A stretch of DNA of 64,000 nt from Leptospira mayottensis 200901116 (GTDB lineage Bacteria > Spirochaetota > Leptospiria > Leptospirales > Leptospiraceae). Position 1 is the first letter of the stretch, and each line of letters opens with the position of its first letter. The DNA lies in the NCBI RefSeq assembly GCF_000306675.2, contig NZ_CP024873.1, positions 1 through 64,000 on the forward strand, read 5' to 3'. The notes under the pieces are model-generated. The model was not told where the DNA came from, searched no databases, and saw only the letters and a list, made by a program, of their open reading frames with translations. Positions 18,495 to 27,612 of the stretch are shown piece by piece. Made by a program: the position numbers and the translations under genes.

Positions 18495-18716
18495 TTATTC
18501 GCATTCTTTCTGTTGCAAAAACTTTTCGTAGTCCCCGAGCAAATTCTCTTTTGTTATAAACTCTATAAGCCTATCTCTATCCTTAAATCTTTTGTCTACA
18601 TTCATTAAAATATCATCAAAAATAGAATGAGTTAATTTTTGAAAATACAGCCCCTCCACAAGAAGGGCCCTTAAATGTAAAACTTCCGGGTGGTGTATAA
18701 AATGTTCCTGGTTCAT
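18495..18716 (-). CDS. Small phage protein, unknown (73 aa)
   Basis: The product is helical and charged (EFITKENLLGDYEKFLQQKE) with two early His residues (FIHHPEV). It sits between the InPase-like gene and the 107-aa gene in the same orientation. No family is recognised. Reading-frame integrity and position are the only support. Confidence 0.5.
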   Translation of the reverse strand: MNQEHFIHHPEVLHLRALLVEGLYFQKLTHSIFDDILMNVDKRFKDRDRLIEFITKENLLGDYEKFLQQKECE

Positions 18717-18777
18717 ATATTTTTAATATACTCAAAATATTCGGTATCGGTTGACTAAAAAAGAAATGGAATTATCC

Positions 18778-19641
18778 TCAATTTCTTTTAGTTTTGTCTG
18801 TTATGGACTTAAGTAGTTTGTAGAGTTCCGTTTTTTGGACTTCTATGTTTTGGAAATATTTACGTTCCTTTTTTAAAATAAAACGTAGATCTAAAAGTTT
18901 TGATTTTAAAATTTCTACTTTTGGGTTTATAAATTCTTTTGGAATATCCTTTTTATTTAAAAAAAATTGAAACCCTTCTTCGTCTAATGCAACAATACTC
19001 CCAAGACCCTTCCAATTTTTAGGATAGTGTTTTAGATATGCTTTTTTAGCGTCCTTTTCACTTCTAAACCCTAACATCAATTTATGCTCGTCAAAGTTTC
19101 CATCCTTGTCTTTTTGATTGATTAGGTAGTATGTATTCTTATTTTTTTCAGGCCCAAGAAATACTCCTATACCTTCGTCACCGCTAGATTTTTGTATATA
19201 TCCATAGTCAAAAAATAACTTACACTTCCAACGTTTTCCATTCGAATCAAACCCTTCCCGATAACTTCCCTTTTCATTTTCAATTTTTACTACTATCGCA
19301 TTTTCCTCTAATAGAGAGGATTTTTGTAGAAGAAAGTCATCGGATTCTTGATTTTCTAGATTTGTGTTTTTAAGGATCTCTACCAAATCCAAAGCACCTA
19401 AATTTTTGAATTCTTTAGAGAGTGCTATTTTTGCTTGGGGTGAGAGAGTTTTTTTGGAAGACTGAAATACTTTTTTTAAACAAGATTTTTGAAGTAAGTA
19501 AAGTTCTTCTCCAACCTCCTTGTCATCATCCATGACAGTATCTTGCCAATAGGTATTTTCCTTTGTCATGGCAAGGTGGACCTTATCTAAAATGATTTCC
19601 GCTAATTCAATTGTAATTTCTTCTGTTTGTAATACCTTCAA
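18778..19641 (-). CDS. Phage protein with inorganic-pyrophosphatase-like (InPase) domain
   Basis: Residues about 125-230 of this 287-aa protein follow the InPase domain described in phage polyvalent proteins. FFDYGYIQKSSGDEG, FLGPEKNKNTYYLINQ, NFDEHKLMLGF, AYLKHYPKNWKGLGSI and a FFL end appear in order. The usual acidic DGDxVDV segment reads GDEGIGV here, so a catalytic acid may be lost. The flanks are helical and Lys-rich. The biochemical role in phages is unproven. It lies in the head-gene operon. Confidence 0.75.
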   Translation of the reverse strand: MKVLQTEEITIELAEIILDKVHLAMTKENTYWQDTVMDDDKEVGEELYLLQKSCLKKVFQSSKKTLSPQAKIALSKEFKNLGALDLVEILKNTNLENQESDDFLLQKSSLLEENAIVVKIENEKGSYREGFDSNGKRWKCKLFFDYGYIQKSSGDEGIGVFLGPEKNKNTYYLINQKDKDGNFDEHKLMLGFRSEKDAKKAYLKHYPKNWKGLGSIVALDEEGFQFFLNKKDIPKEFINPKVEILKSKLLDLRFILKKERKYFQNIEVQKTELYKLLKSITDKTKRN

Positions 19642-19647
19642 AAAATC

Positions 19648-20064
19648 TTACAAAATATCTTTAGGGGTTATGATTTCTTTATCCTCATAGATCACTTTTT
19701 TAAATTCTCTTTTTTGGTCCCTATCGAGAGAGGAATAAAAAGCTTTGATACTTCCGGTTTGTAAATTGTTTCCATAGGGTAAAACCAAAACGATTGGATT
19801 TATTTTATGAATTTGTCGAAACGGTTTTACGACTAACCTTTCCAATTTTTCCACTATATTCAAAGTATTGATTGTTCTTGGATCATAGTAGAGTAACATC
19901 ACTTGACCTGGATTTTGAGTTTGTAACATTAATTTTTGATAATATATAGTAACCGCAAGCCGGATCATTCCAAAAAGATAAATTGGAAAAACAAATAGTA
20001 GTTTTAGTTTTTCCCTGATTTGTACTAATATTTCTTTTAGTGAATTTTTACATACCTGTTTCAT
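19648..20064 (-). CDS. Phage protein with one hydrophobic segment, unknown
   Basis: The 138-aa product has a basic N-terminus followed by a hydrophobic stretch near residues 20-42 (LLFVFPIYLFGMIRLAVTIYY). A soluble part follows with VMLLYYDPRTINTLN and PIVLVLPYGNN. It is packed between two head-cluster genes with 6-7 bp gaps. No family is recognised. Confidence 0.55.
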   Translation of the reverse strand: MKQVCKNSLKEILVQIREKLKLLFVFPIYLFGMIRLAVTIYYQKLMLQTQNPGQVMLLYYDPRTINTLNIVEKLERLVVKPFRQIHKINPIVLVLPYGNNLQTGSIKAFYSSLDRDQKREFKKVIYEDKEIITPKDIL

Positions 20065-20071
20065 TTTACTT

Positions 20072-21184
20072 TTATTCTCTCGTATTTAAATTGGACAGCG
20101 GTTTCATCCTGAATATTTTAGGTTTGTCCCTATCCTCTCCGCTTCCGGATTCTATAAAGCCGGTAATTCTAAAACTAGGATGATATTCGTAAATGATACT
20201 ATATCCGTTTTTAGGTTTGTCGTTCTTCCACTTGATTTTAGAATCCCCAAAAACTTGAAAGTCCTGTCCTTGAATGTGTTCTTTAATAGAGGACTTTTCT
20301 TTTGAGATGATTTTTTCCACTTTTCTAATCGGTGAATAGGATACTTTGTCATAGCTACCGAATTGATAGGGGATAAACTCAGAATGTGTGAGTGTAGAGA
20401 CAAGTAAGGTGATTATATCCCCTTGGCTCAAGTTATATCCTACACCCATTACGGCCATAAGTTCGCCATCGTTAAAAGTTATTTGGCTATTTCCAAAAAT
20501 CTTTTTTGCGTCCTGTTCGTTACGGAATGTCTTGTATCCTACCTTTACCGGATATATAATCTTCAGTTTTAATCGAAAAAGTCCGTTGACCCTATTTGGA
20601 AACTGGATCGAATTGAGTGTAAAACCGGAACATTCCACACAACTTGTCTCTCCTAAATCATTCACCTTAAAAATTTCCACGACTCCTACGATTGCACCTA
20701 ATGGTAATTTAGGAGAAAGAGAATATTCGTTCTCTCCAAAAGCTTCCACCGTGATTTCCTCGATCATGGAAATCTCATAGTGAAGTAAAACTGCATTCCA
20801 AAACTTTAATGCTTCTTCCACTTCGATATAATCTTCGTATATCCTTTTAATCGTCAGGGGTTTATGGGTTTCTCTTGAGATAAGATTTAAACTATGAACT
20901 TTATGAATGGGACTAAACCGGGTATATACCCGGTTATGTTCCACCTTGTAGGCTAGTTCTTCCTTTATTTCCAAGGTCTCTTGAAAATTACGTATGAGTC
21001 CGTCATAACAAAACTTACAATCCGGAAGTCTTTCTTCTGTCGGACAGGGACAGGGGGTCAGTCTATACCAAAGACAAGACTCCCCTCTTCTCTCCAACAT
21101 TTCTTCATTAGTTAAAGGGGTTAAAACGTTCGGTTTTGTGGTGATGTTAAAGGGGGAAATACCCCCTTTGCCCGTTTTTCTCAA
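20072..21184 (-). CDS. Phage structural/neck candidate with Cys-rich N-terminal motif
   Basis: This 370-aa protein carries a Cys cluster near residues 37-60 (LWYRLTPCPCPTEERLPDCK, then FCYDG) and a second pair (SCVECSG), which may bind zinc. The rest is beta-rich. It overlaps the cold-shock gene by 4 bp and lies directly downstream of the gpF-like genes, suggesting a head or neck role. It is not obviously a portal, because the length and motifs do not fit. Confidence 0.55.
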   Translation of the reverse strand: MRKTGKGGISPFNITTKPNVLTPLTNEEMLERRGESCLWYRLTPCPCPTEERLPDCKFCYDGLIRNFQETLEIKEELAYKVEHNRVYTRFSPIHKVHSLNLISRETHKPLTIKRIYEDYIEVEEALKFWNAVLLHYEISMIEEITVEAFGENEYSLSPKLPLGAIVGVVEIFKVNDLGETSCVECSGFTLNSIQFPNRVNGLFRLKLKIIYPVKVGYKTFRNEQDAKKIFGNSQITFNDGELMAVMGVGYNLSQGDIITLLVSTLTHSEFIPYQFGSYDKVSYSPIRKVEKIISKEKSSIKEHIQGQDFQVFGDSKIKWKNDKPKNGYSIIYEYHPSFRITGFIESGSGEDRDKPKIFRMKPLSNLNTRE

Positions 21185-21471
21185 ACCCTTTTCAGTCTTG
21201 TAGCCTGGGTTACGAACTCTTGATGTTTTTTGTCGTAACCTTTTCTAAGTTCGAATTCCACCCTTAAACCAATCGTTATGTCTTCGTTTTTGATCGATGA
21301 ATATTTAGCGTTAAAAAAATATTCCCTACCATTTGATTCGATAAAGCCGTAACCTCCTTTATTGACGTTACGATTCCAAGGGATATAACGAATTACGTTT
21401 CCTGTTAGATTGTTTTTAGTTTCCAAGCGATATAATTTGAGAGCCAGGAACGTTCTGGTTCCATAGCGCAC
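21181..21471 (-). CDS. Cold-shock-domain RNA-binding protein
   Basis: The 96-aa product has a cold-shock OB fold. NLTGNVIRYIPWN is the first strand, NKGGYGFIESNGREYFFNA contains RNP1-like KGGYGFI and RNP2-like YFFNA, and GLRVEFELRKG follows near the end. The GTG start at 21471 makes it overlap the gene upstream by 67 bp. A TTG (LETKN, near 21423) is an equally good start and would shorten the overlap. A phage CSD protein could act as an RNA chaperone or antiterminator. Confidence 0.78.
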   Translation of the reverse strand: MRYGTRTFLALKLYRLETKNNLTGNVIRYIPWNRNVNKGGYGFIESNGREYFFNAKYSSIKNEDITIGLRVEFELRKGYDKKHQEFVTQATRLKRV

Positions 21472-21974
21472 GTAGGTTCCTCCCAGGTCCCTACCCTGTA
21501 AATTACATCAGACTTTGTTATCGGGCCGTATTTTTTTTCTAATCGGATTCTTTCCCTGTTTGCTTCCATGTTTTGTTTAAAAATTTCATCGGTTCTCAGC
21601 CTTTCTTTTGCGTCTCTAATCTTACCTTGTCTAAATATTTCACTAACCTCGTCGTCTTCGTCCGTTTCTTTGAATGTGAATGTTTCGTATTCATGGGAAC
21701 AGTTTGGGTGTAACGGACAACAGAATTGATAGTCTTTGAATTTTAGGTTTGCATTATTTTTTCCGAGCCATACCGCTATATTTGTGATTGGATCTCCGCT
21801 AAACTTATCACCTCCTAGAAATTTGAGTCCTAGGCTCTGCATATATTGGGGATCGTTTAAATGTTCTTCGGATATAAAAACCCGCGCGACTAGCCCTTTA
21901 AATTCAAGACACTTGTCACAACTGACAGGACGTAAAGTTGTATTCGCCAAATTGTTAGTAGTTTCCTCCTCCAA
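21405..21974 (-). CDS. Head morphogenesis protein (Mu gpF-like), C-terminal part
   Basis: The 189-aa ORF begins at a TTG overlapping the end of the preceding gene by 20 bp. It contains VSCDKCLEFKGLVARVF and, later, CCPLHPNCSHEYE. These match the C-x2-C ... P-x-HPNC signature that ends Mu gpF-type head proteins. The rest is charged and helical. It therefore looks like the missing C-terminal half of the protein encoded just upstream, in the +1 frame. Confidence 0.65.
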   Translation of the reverse strand: MEEETTNNLANTTLRPVSCDKCLEFKGLVARVFISEEHLNDPQYMQSLGLKFLGGDKFSGDPITNIAVWLGKNNANLKFKDYQFCCPLHPNCSHEYETFTFKETDEDDEVSEIFRQGKIRDAKERLRTDEIFKQNMEANRERIRLEKKYGPITKSDVIYRVGTWEEPTCAMEPERSWLSNYIAWKLKTI

Positions 21975-22926
21975 ACTTTACATACGAAGGAGTATTTTTT
22001 TCGTTTATAAGGTAGAGTAGTTTTCCGTTGTTAAAATTTATCGATAGTTCCGTGTATGCAAAACGAGTCATGTCCCGGTTTAAGTGATTTGTGACTAACT
22101 CTTCGTATTCTTTTTCTCTTTTACTTCTTTGTTCTTCCGAGATATTTTCTTCGAATAAACCTAAAGCTTTTTTGATTTCTGTGTCGTCGGGTGAGAGCAT
22201 CAAACTTCGGATTTCCTCTTCGGTTGCGTTTCTTTCCAGACATTGGGCGATCTGTTCCCTGTACGTTTTAGTGATGAGCTCATACGCCTTACCTTTTCTT
22301 TCCCCGTTATGATCATAGATCGCAAGCCACTCTGCTCCTTTTGATTTTCCATAGAGTAGACCGTAGGTTTGTTCGTCGGTTAGATGGAGTGTTTCTTTAA
22401 GTGCGTCTATATCCTCAAGTCCGGGTAAATTGTATGTTTTGGAGGTTTCTGAAAATTCAGGCAGTGTCATTTTTTTTAGATCGTCTTCATACTCCCCTTT
22501 TTCAATTAAAGCCTGTGCTATATATCCAAGGATAGACGTTTTATCCCTGAGTTCCAAATAGATCCGATTCCAGTCATTCGCCAAAAAATCAAAAATTTCC
22601 TGATCCGTTGTCTCTAAATCCTCTCGTCTAACAACACCTTGGGGAAATTCTAACCTGTCTTTTCTTTTTGAATATGAGCTATAATCCGTAAAAGGATCAG
22701 GTTTGATTTCAAGCTTTCTAGGATAGTAGGTAGGTCTTGATAGTAGTTCCCCGAAAAAACGTCTTCTTAAAACCCCCATCACATCCGACCAAAGTGATTT
22801 TTGGACGATTATCTCTAAATTATGATTACCTAATACTGTATATTGCAGACCTAAAAAATAATAGAGTAAGGCATAACTTAATTCCCTAAGTACCCTATAT
22901 TCCGAGAGTGGGGATTCTCTTTTCAT
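21955..22926 (-). CDS. Head morphogenesis protein (Mu gpF-like), N-terminal part
   Basis: This 323-aa protein is helical and ends RDMTRFAYTELSINFNNGKL, which resembles the R.ArTE....n.G core of Mu gpF proteins. It stops (NY then TAA) just where family members continue into a Cys/His signature. That signature is found in the overlapping next ORF. Either the two are separate interacting chains, or a frameshift joins them. A position two genes after the large terminase fits a minor head protein. Confidence 0.65.
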   Translation of the reverse strand: MKRESPLSEYRVLRELSYALLYYFLGLQYTVLGNHNLEIIVQKSLWSDVMGVLRRRFFGELLSRPTYYPRKLEIKPDPFTDYSSYSKRKDRLEFPQGVVRREDLETTDQEIFDFLANDWNRIYLELRDKTSILGYIAQALIEKGEYEDDLKKMTLPEFSETSKTYNLPGLEDIDALKETLHLTDEQTYGLLYGKSKGAEWLAIYDHNGERKGKAYELITKTYREQIAQCLERNATEEEIRSLMLSPDDTEIKKALGLFEENISEEQRSKREKEYEELVTNHLNRDMTRFAYTELSINFNNGKLLYLINEKNTPSYVKFGGGNY

Positions 22927-22929
22927 GAT

Positions 22930-23274
22930 TTATTGGGTAAGTAGTTTATCCAATTTCCAAAGAAATATATGGAGAATCGTGTCTCTGTCGGAAATATTAG
23001 ATATTGATGATACTAGACTATCATAGAGGGTTTGTCTTCGTGTTTCTTTCAGATTTAAAACCAGGTTTGAAATTTGGGTTTCTTCTTGTGCGGGCCTAAA
23101 TCCCTTCTCATCTAAATATTTATATAACTTGATCAAAAAAACATAAAATAACGTGTCTCTTGGTTCTTTATTTAAGACCCCGGATGTAAGTTGATCGTAT
23201 AGAATTTGTCTGTTTTTTTCCTCCAATTGTACGATCCATTTTGATAGTTCGAATTTATTTTCCGTTTCTTCCAT
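22930..23274 (-). CDS. Small phage protein with internal duplication
   Basis: The 114-aa product consists of two related halves. Residues 14-55 (IVQLEEKNRQILYDQLTSGV, with RDTLFYVFLIKLYKYL) correspond to residues 71-112 (LVLNLKETRRQTLYDSLVSS, with RDTILHIFLWKLDKLL). Each half is a helical hairpin. It lies between the large terminase and the gpF-like gene, where a connector or terminase accessory might be expected. The function is unknown. Confidence 0.6.
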   Translation of the reverse strand: MEETENKFELSKWIVQLEEKNRQILYDQLTSGVLNKEPRDTLFYVFLIKLYKYLDEKGFRPAQEETQISNLVLNLKETRRQTLYDSLVSSISNISDRDTILHIFLWKLDKLLTQ

Positions 23275-23352
23275 TGGTTTTTTCCTACGTTTTATTAACT
23301 TAAATTCGAATATACTTCCCCTTTCATCTTATCGGGTTTTAAAAGTATAGGA

Positions 23353-24783
23353 TTACCTTAGAAAATTTTGGCCTACCCCATATCTTTTCAGGATCTCTTT
23401 TCTTAAATTTTCAAGCGTCTCTGGTTTTTGTCTTCGAATCTCTTTTAATACGTCCTCTTTTTTTCTGGTTATGATTAGGTTAGATTTTCCCACAACTTTC
23501 AGTGCGAAATACCTAAGTGCATCCATTGCGTGATTATTATATTTGATCGGGATTTCTTTTGGGTTTTTTCCTTCTTTTGGTTCCTCCCAAGAGTATATGG
23601 AAAATTCCTCTAAGGTATGTACACACGTATCAAAAATTCTTAATTTGATTCCTTCTTTTGCTTCTAAAAGTTTGATCAAGGCTTGAATTCCCGTGGCTAT
23701 ATCCTTTTCAGCCGCTATGGTTAAATAACCACATTCCGCCATAGTGGCCCTGTCTTCGGAGTCATGATCAGCTATGATAAAGAGGTTCGGTTTTTTACTT
23801 TTATTTAATGTTTCACAGTGTACCCTTACCGTTTTTTCTGTTTGGTAGTGTTCGTTTGTTAAATACCAAGTTTCATTGGACTGATCATAATAAAGCCAGA
23901 GAAACACAAACGGATTTGTATATCCAAAATCAACCACACCCGCGCTGTCCCAAGTTTGTGGAATCTCGAACGGTTTTACGATCGCTTGTTCGTAGTTTTT
24001 ATAGACAAGTCCTTCTACATCCACCCATAGCCCTTTATACAACCGATCCCTTTCGATTCCTGTGAGCTCCGATAACAGTAGTTTATATTCTTCGGTTAGA
24101 TATGGATTATCAAGTGGAGTCCAAGACCTCCGGCTCATTTTTCCCATTCTTTGAATACTTAGTGTTTCACAAGTTTCCGGGTCTTGTTTTAAAACGAAAT
24201 ATTTGTAAATCCAGTGGTAACGATTTCTTGGATTACAATCGATTATGATTTTATTATTTAAATCCGGTCTTACGAATGAGAGTCTTGTTTTTAATTTTTG
24301 ATAGGTGGAATAGGAAATTTGTGTAGCTTCGTTTATAAAGATCGTATTAAACTCGGTTCCCATGATCTTTTCCACTCTTGTGGAATCGTCAAGACCGGCC
24401 GTATAGATTTCGGAACCGTTTTGTAAAGTGATGATTAATTCGGATTCATTGAGTTCATAGTCCCTCCCCCTTCTAAATCCCATGTCCTTGATACAAGGAA
24501 GGATCGTTTGTCTCCATACGGACATTTTTAAGTGATTGAGTCTAAATCTGGCGATTAAGTGACGAGACTCCTTAGACAAAAACGCACGGGATAGGATCGA
24601 TTTTATGACAAGGTACGTTTTTCCGCTTCTGGCTCCGCCGTCATAACAGATTTCCTGAATGTTACTGTTCGCCCAGTCTTCTTCTAAGGCAGTACACTGT
24701 TTTTCGGAAAAGATCGATTTTTTCGAAATTACATTTTTATGTATCTTCTTGTATTTGATTTCTTGTAGTTGTTTTTTTGACAC
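23353..24783 (-). CDS. Terminase large subunit
   Basis: This 476-aa protein is a packaging ATPase-nuclease of the PBSX/XtmB type. It shows Walker A GGARSGKT (49-56) and a Walker B-like TIFINEAT (147-154). The C-terminal RNase H-like nuclease has D285 (VVDFGYTNP), D341 (IADHDSEDR) and D421 (NNHAMDALRY). It cuts concatemeric DNA and drives it into the prohead. It overlaps the small subunit gene by 47 bp. Confidence 0.93.
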   Translation of the reverse strand: MSKKQLQEIKYKKIHKNVISKKSIFSEKQCTALEEDWANSNIQEICYDGGARSGKTYLVIKSILSRAFLSKESRHLIARFRLNHLKMSVWRQTILPCIKDMGFRRGRDYELNESELIITLQNGSEIYTAGLDDSTRVEKIMGTEFNTIFINEATQISYSTYQKLKTRLSFVRPDLNNKIIIDCNPRNRYHWIYKYFVLKQDPETCETLSIQRMGKMSRRSWTPLDNPYLTEEYKLLLSELTGIERDRLYKGLWVDVEGLVYKNYEQAIVKPFEIPQTWDSAGVVDFGYTNPFVFLWLYYDQSNETWYLTNEHYQTEKTVRVHCETLNKSKKPNLFIIADHDSEDRATMAECGYLTIAAEKDIATGIQALIKLLEAKEGIKLRIFDTCVHTLEEFSIYSWEEPKEGKNPKEIPIKYNNHAMDALRYFALKVVGKSNLIITRKKEDVLKEIRRQKPETLENLRKEILKRYGVGQNFLR

Positions 24784-25351
24784 CTACATGATCTTTACCG
24801 AGTAACTTTTCAACCGTTCCGGGCGTTTCCCCTACCCCCGTTACGATTTGAATGTTGACTTGATTTTTTTCTTCCGAGTTATTTTGTTCCGTTCGAATTG
24901 TATCAGGGACCGATAAAGATCGGAGTAACTCTTTTATATGTGTGTATCTTGATTTACTTAAAATTGATAATTCTAAATTCGAAGTTTTAGGATTTGTCAT
25001 TCTTGATTTGTAAATTTCTAAGTATTTGGTCGCCTCCATATTGATTTTTGTGATTGCATCGGCCAAATTCGTCAAAATTTGGAGGTCTGAAACTACCCTT
25101 AAATTTCCTGAAATTTCCTTACGATCAGTATTCCATGAGTTGTATCGTATCAGATTGTCCAACTGTTTGTAACCAAGGCCGTATTTCCTACAGATACTTT
25201 CTCTTGAAGTCCCTTGTAAGTATTCCTTACGTAAAATCTCTAATTCTTTTTCAGAAAAAATTACGTTTTTTTTGACCCCACTTCTTTTTTTAATCCTTAG
25301 CTTTCCATTTTTAGCCGGTTCTTTTTTGGCTTTTTTCTTAATTTTCGGCAT
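24737..25351 (-). CDS. Terminase small subunit
   Basis: This 204-aa protein has a very basic N-terminus, then a helix-turn-helix at about residues 31-70 (FSEKELEILRKEYLQGTSRE, KYGLGYKQLDNLI). A helical oligomerisation region follows, with a polar tail. Its position just upstream of and overlapping the large subunit is standard for the DNA-recognition subunit. Confidence 0.8.
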   Translation of the reverse strand: MPKIKKKAKKEPAKNGKLRIKKRSGVKKNVIFSEKELEILRKEYLQGTSRESICRKYGLGYKQLDNLIRYNSWNTDRKEISGNLRVVSDLQILTNLADAITKINMEATKYLEIYKSRMTNPKTSNLELSILSKSRYTHIKELLRSLSVPDTIRTEQNNSEEKNQVNIQIVTGVGETPGTVEKLLGKDHVGVKKTTTRNQIQEDT

Positions 25352-25355
25352 TTTT

Positions 25356-26291
25356 TTAAGACACTAAAATCATATTCGTTTCTTCTAAATTGTTTTTAGC
25401 CTCTATACAAGACCTTTCGTCTAAATCAATTCCCAAAAAGTCTCTTTCTAGTTTTAGAGAAGCTTTTCCTACGGTTCCTTCCCCCGTAAAAGGATCTAGG
25501 ACGGTTCCGTTTTTTTTAGTTCCCGCTAATATACAAATCTCAAACAACTCGATCGGTCCCACTGCCGTATGCCTTGTTTTGGAATTTGGAGTCGGTATTT
25601 GCCAGACACTTCTTCTTTTTGCGGTAAACTCGTTATCTTTGATTTTATTTCTTAAGATTCTTTTTTGAATAAGAGTTGGATTTTCTGCTTTTGTGACTTC
25701 GTAATTTTTAAGTGACTTTGAATTCTTTACTAAAATTTGTTCCAGTTTTGTTTTTGGATCGATTCCATTGACTGCAAGTGGAACCGATACGTTTTTAAGA
25801 TTTAGATAAAATTTCTTTAAATCCAATACGAAAAACAATACGTATTCGTGCGAATTCGTAAACCTACGATTTACGGACTCCGGTTTACAAGAACCTATAT
25901 TTCCGTTTTTGGTTGTGATCGATTTTGCCCAAATGATTTCCTGTATATAGTAGTATCCAATACCCTCCATCATATCAATAAACTGACTCGGTATTTTTAA
26001 TGCCTTTCCCCCTTTAAAAGTTTCTCCTATATTTACGAATACCGTTGCATTGATTTTCAGTAGTTTTTTAGCCTCTTTGAACACTTTCTCTAAATTCTTT
26101 AGATAGTGTGTGATACTATTTTCACAACCGATTTCTTGATTCTTTTCAGGGTGTAATTTTTCCAAATAATCCCTCTTTTGAAAATAGGGAACAGAGGTTA
26201 CTAAGCTATCGATTTTGTTTCTGTATCCGGGAACATACGTCAACTCTTGTAAAATTTTTGAGGAATCGCCTTGTAGGATTTCAAAATTCAT
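25356..26291 (-). CDS. Phage DNA methyltransferase (beta class)
   Basis: I chose the ATG at 26291, which has GAGAGG 6 nt upstream and overlaps the previous stop by 4 bp. In this 311-aa numbering the catalytic motif IV reads TSVPYF (32-37), an unusual variant of SPPY/DPPY. The AdoMet-binding motif VLDPFTGEGT (264-273) is C-terminal, the beta-class order. It would methylate N4-cytosine or N6-adenine in DNA. No restriction partner is nearby, so it is probably an orphan protective enzyme. Confidence 0.85.
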   Translation of the reverse strand: MNFEILQGDSSKILQELTYVPGYRNKIDSLVTSVPYFQKRDYLEKLHPEKNQEIGCENSITHYLKNLEKVFKEAKKLLKINATVFVNIGETFKGGKALKIPSQFIDMMEGIGYYYIQEIIWAKSITTKNGNIGSCKPESVNRRFTNSHEYVLFFVLDLKKFYLNLKNVSVPLAVNGIDPKTKLEQILVKNSKSLKNYEVTKAENPTLIQKRILRNKIKDNEFTAKRRSVWQIPTPNSKTRHTAVGPIELFEICILAGTKKNGTVLDPFTGEGTVGKASLKLERDFLGIDLDERSCIEAKNNLEETNMILVS

Positions 26292-27184
26292 GCGATCCTC
26301 TCGTAACAATAACTAGCAATCGACTCGAACAGGTTTTCAGAGCACTGCCACTTTCCCGATTCCAGTTCCGCAAGGTAGGACTGTGAATACCCCAATGCCT
26401 GTGACAGCTGAAACTGTGTAAGCCCTGCGTCTATTCTTAGCTGTCTGATTTGTTGTGCGGCTTCTAGGTTTTCTTCTTTAAAGTTTTTATCATACCAGAC
26501 AGATCTCGCCGCCTTGGCACTTTCGTGGATTATATTTCTTAACTTTCCTACCCATTCATAACTTAGATTTTTGCCGCTTACGTTTAAGAGATAGTTCCCG
26601 TTAGATAATCCTGAGAGATTGATCCTTAGATTTTTAATCCTCTTTTTGGACCAGAGTGTTTCCAACTCCTCTAAGTTCACGACTTCCGAGTTTTGATTGT
26701 GGAATTTTTTTAGATCCGATTGAATCGTTTGTAGGGAGAGGGATAATTTTTTGGAAACTTCCTCTATTTTATTCTTATTCGTGAATTTGAGGTTGAGTAT
26801 TTCAGGACAATAGATCTTATACACCCTTAACCTCGCCTTGTGCCCTATATGAGGTTTTAATATATTTCTTCGGATCAAATAACTCAACTCGTCTTCCGGA
26901 TTGACTTTATATCCGCTAATCTCGGTCCACCCTAGTCGTTTTACCGCCTCTACCCTATGTTCTCCTGATAGACAGAGATAGTTGTCATTTTGAAAATCAT
27001 ATTTTACGGATATTGGCTCGTGTAGCCCCTCTTTTTGTATGTTACTAGATAATTCCCTTATATATTCCGGTTTTCTTTTTTGGAATAACTCGTTATTTTT
27101 TTCGTGATACCTAATTTTGTGAATCGGTATCTGTTCTATTTTTAAATTGTTTTTGATTTCGTGTAAGAATGGTAATTCTTGCAT
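26288..27184 (-). CDS. ParB-like nuclease domain protein with C-terminal HTH
   Basis: This 298-aa protein starts with a ParB/Srx-like domain (IPIHKIRYHEKNNE and GEHRVEAVKRLGW, GEHR at 74-77). A middle helical region follows. The C-terminus (246-298, IRQLRIDAGLTQFQLSQALG) is an XRE-type helix-turn-helix. Such proteins often sit next to phage methyltransferases, and here the genes overlap by 4 bp. It may recognise DNA for modification or regulate the operon. Confidence 0.8.
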   Translation of the reverse strand: MQELPFLHEIKNNLKIEQIPIHKIRYHEKNNELFQKRKPEYIRELSSNIQKEGLHEPISVKYDFQNDNYLCLSGEHRVEAVKRLGWTEISGYKVNPEDELSYLIRRNILKPHIGHKARLRVYKIYCPEILNLKFTNKNKIEEVSKKLSLSLQTIQSDLKKFHNQNSEVVNLEELETLWSKKRIKNLRINLSGLSNGNYLLNVSGKNLSYEWVGKLRNIIHESAKAARSVWYDKNFKEENLEAAQQIRQLRIDAGLTQFQLSQALGYSQSYLAELESGKWQCSENLFESIASYCYERIA

Positions 27185-27209
27185 ACCCTTTGTTATTTTT
27201 TTCTATTTA

Positions 27210-27259
27210 AAAGAGTCCTTTCGTTTTTTTTAATCCTTAAAAAAAAATAAGGACTCTTT
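27210..27259. terminator. Long inverted repeat, attenuator or bidirectional terminator
   Basis: AAAGAGTCCTT (27210-27220) is the exact reverse complement of AAGGACTCTTT (27249-27259). A 28-nt A/T loop and flanking T-runs occur on both strands. It lies between two leftward genes (27349 and 27184), so it could attenuate expression of the ParB-methyltransferase pair. Confidence 0.6.
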
Positions 27260-27348
27260 ATTTTTACGGATGTAGTTTTAACAAAGTATGATTACGCGTT
27301 TTTTATTATCCCCACGTTAGTTTTGGCGATTAATCTTCTCCCTCTTTT

Positions 27349-27603
27349 TTAAGCCGCTTTACCGTTTTTCCAAACTCTCGTTTTTACGGGTCTGTAGTTC
27401 GTCTTTCTCGAATATACGTATTTTTGTACGGAATACTCGATTCCTAAAGGTGCGGTTTTTTGTAACTCTATAGCCTTCTCAATCGCTCTTTTTAAGCCGT
27501 CGTTTCCGGTAAAATATTCATGACCCGCAGATCCCCAAATTCTTGGGGAGGTGCTTGTTGGTTGAATGTGTTTGTAGATATGATATTCTATTCGTTGGTC
27601 CAT
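27349..27603 (-). CDS. Small basic phage protein, unknown (84 aa)
   Basis: The product contains EYHIYKHIQPTSTSPRIWG, a middle helix and a basic C-terminus (NYRPVKTRVWKNG). It lies 10 bp from its upstream neighbour in the early leftward cluster. It has no recognisable domain. Confidence 0.55.
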   Translation of the reverse strand: MDQRIEYHIYKHIQPTSTSPRIWGSAGHEYFTGNDGLKRAIEKAIELQKTAPLGIEYSVQKYVYSRKTNYRPVKTRVWKNGKAA

Positions 27604-27612
27604 ATTAACACT

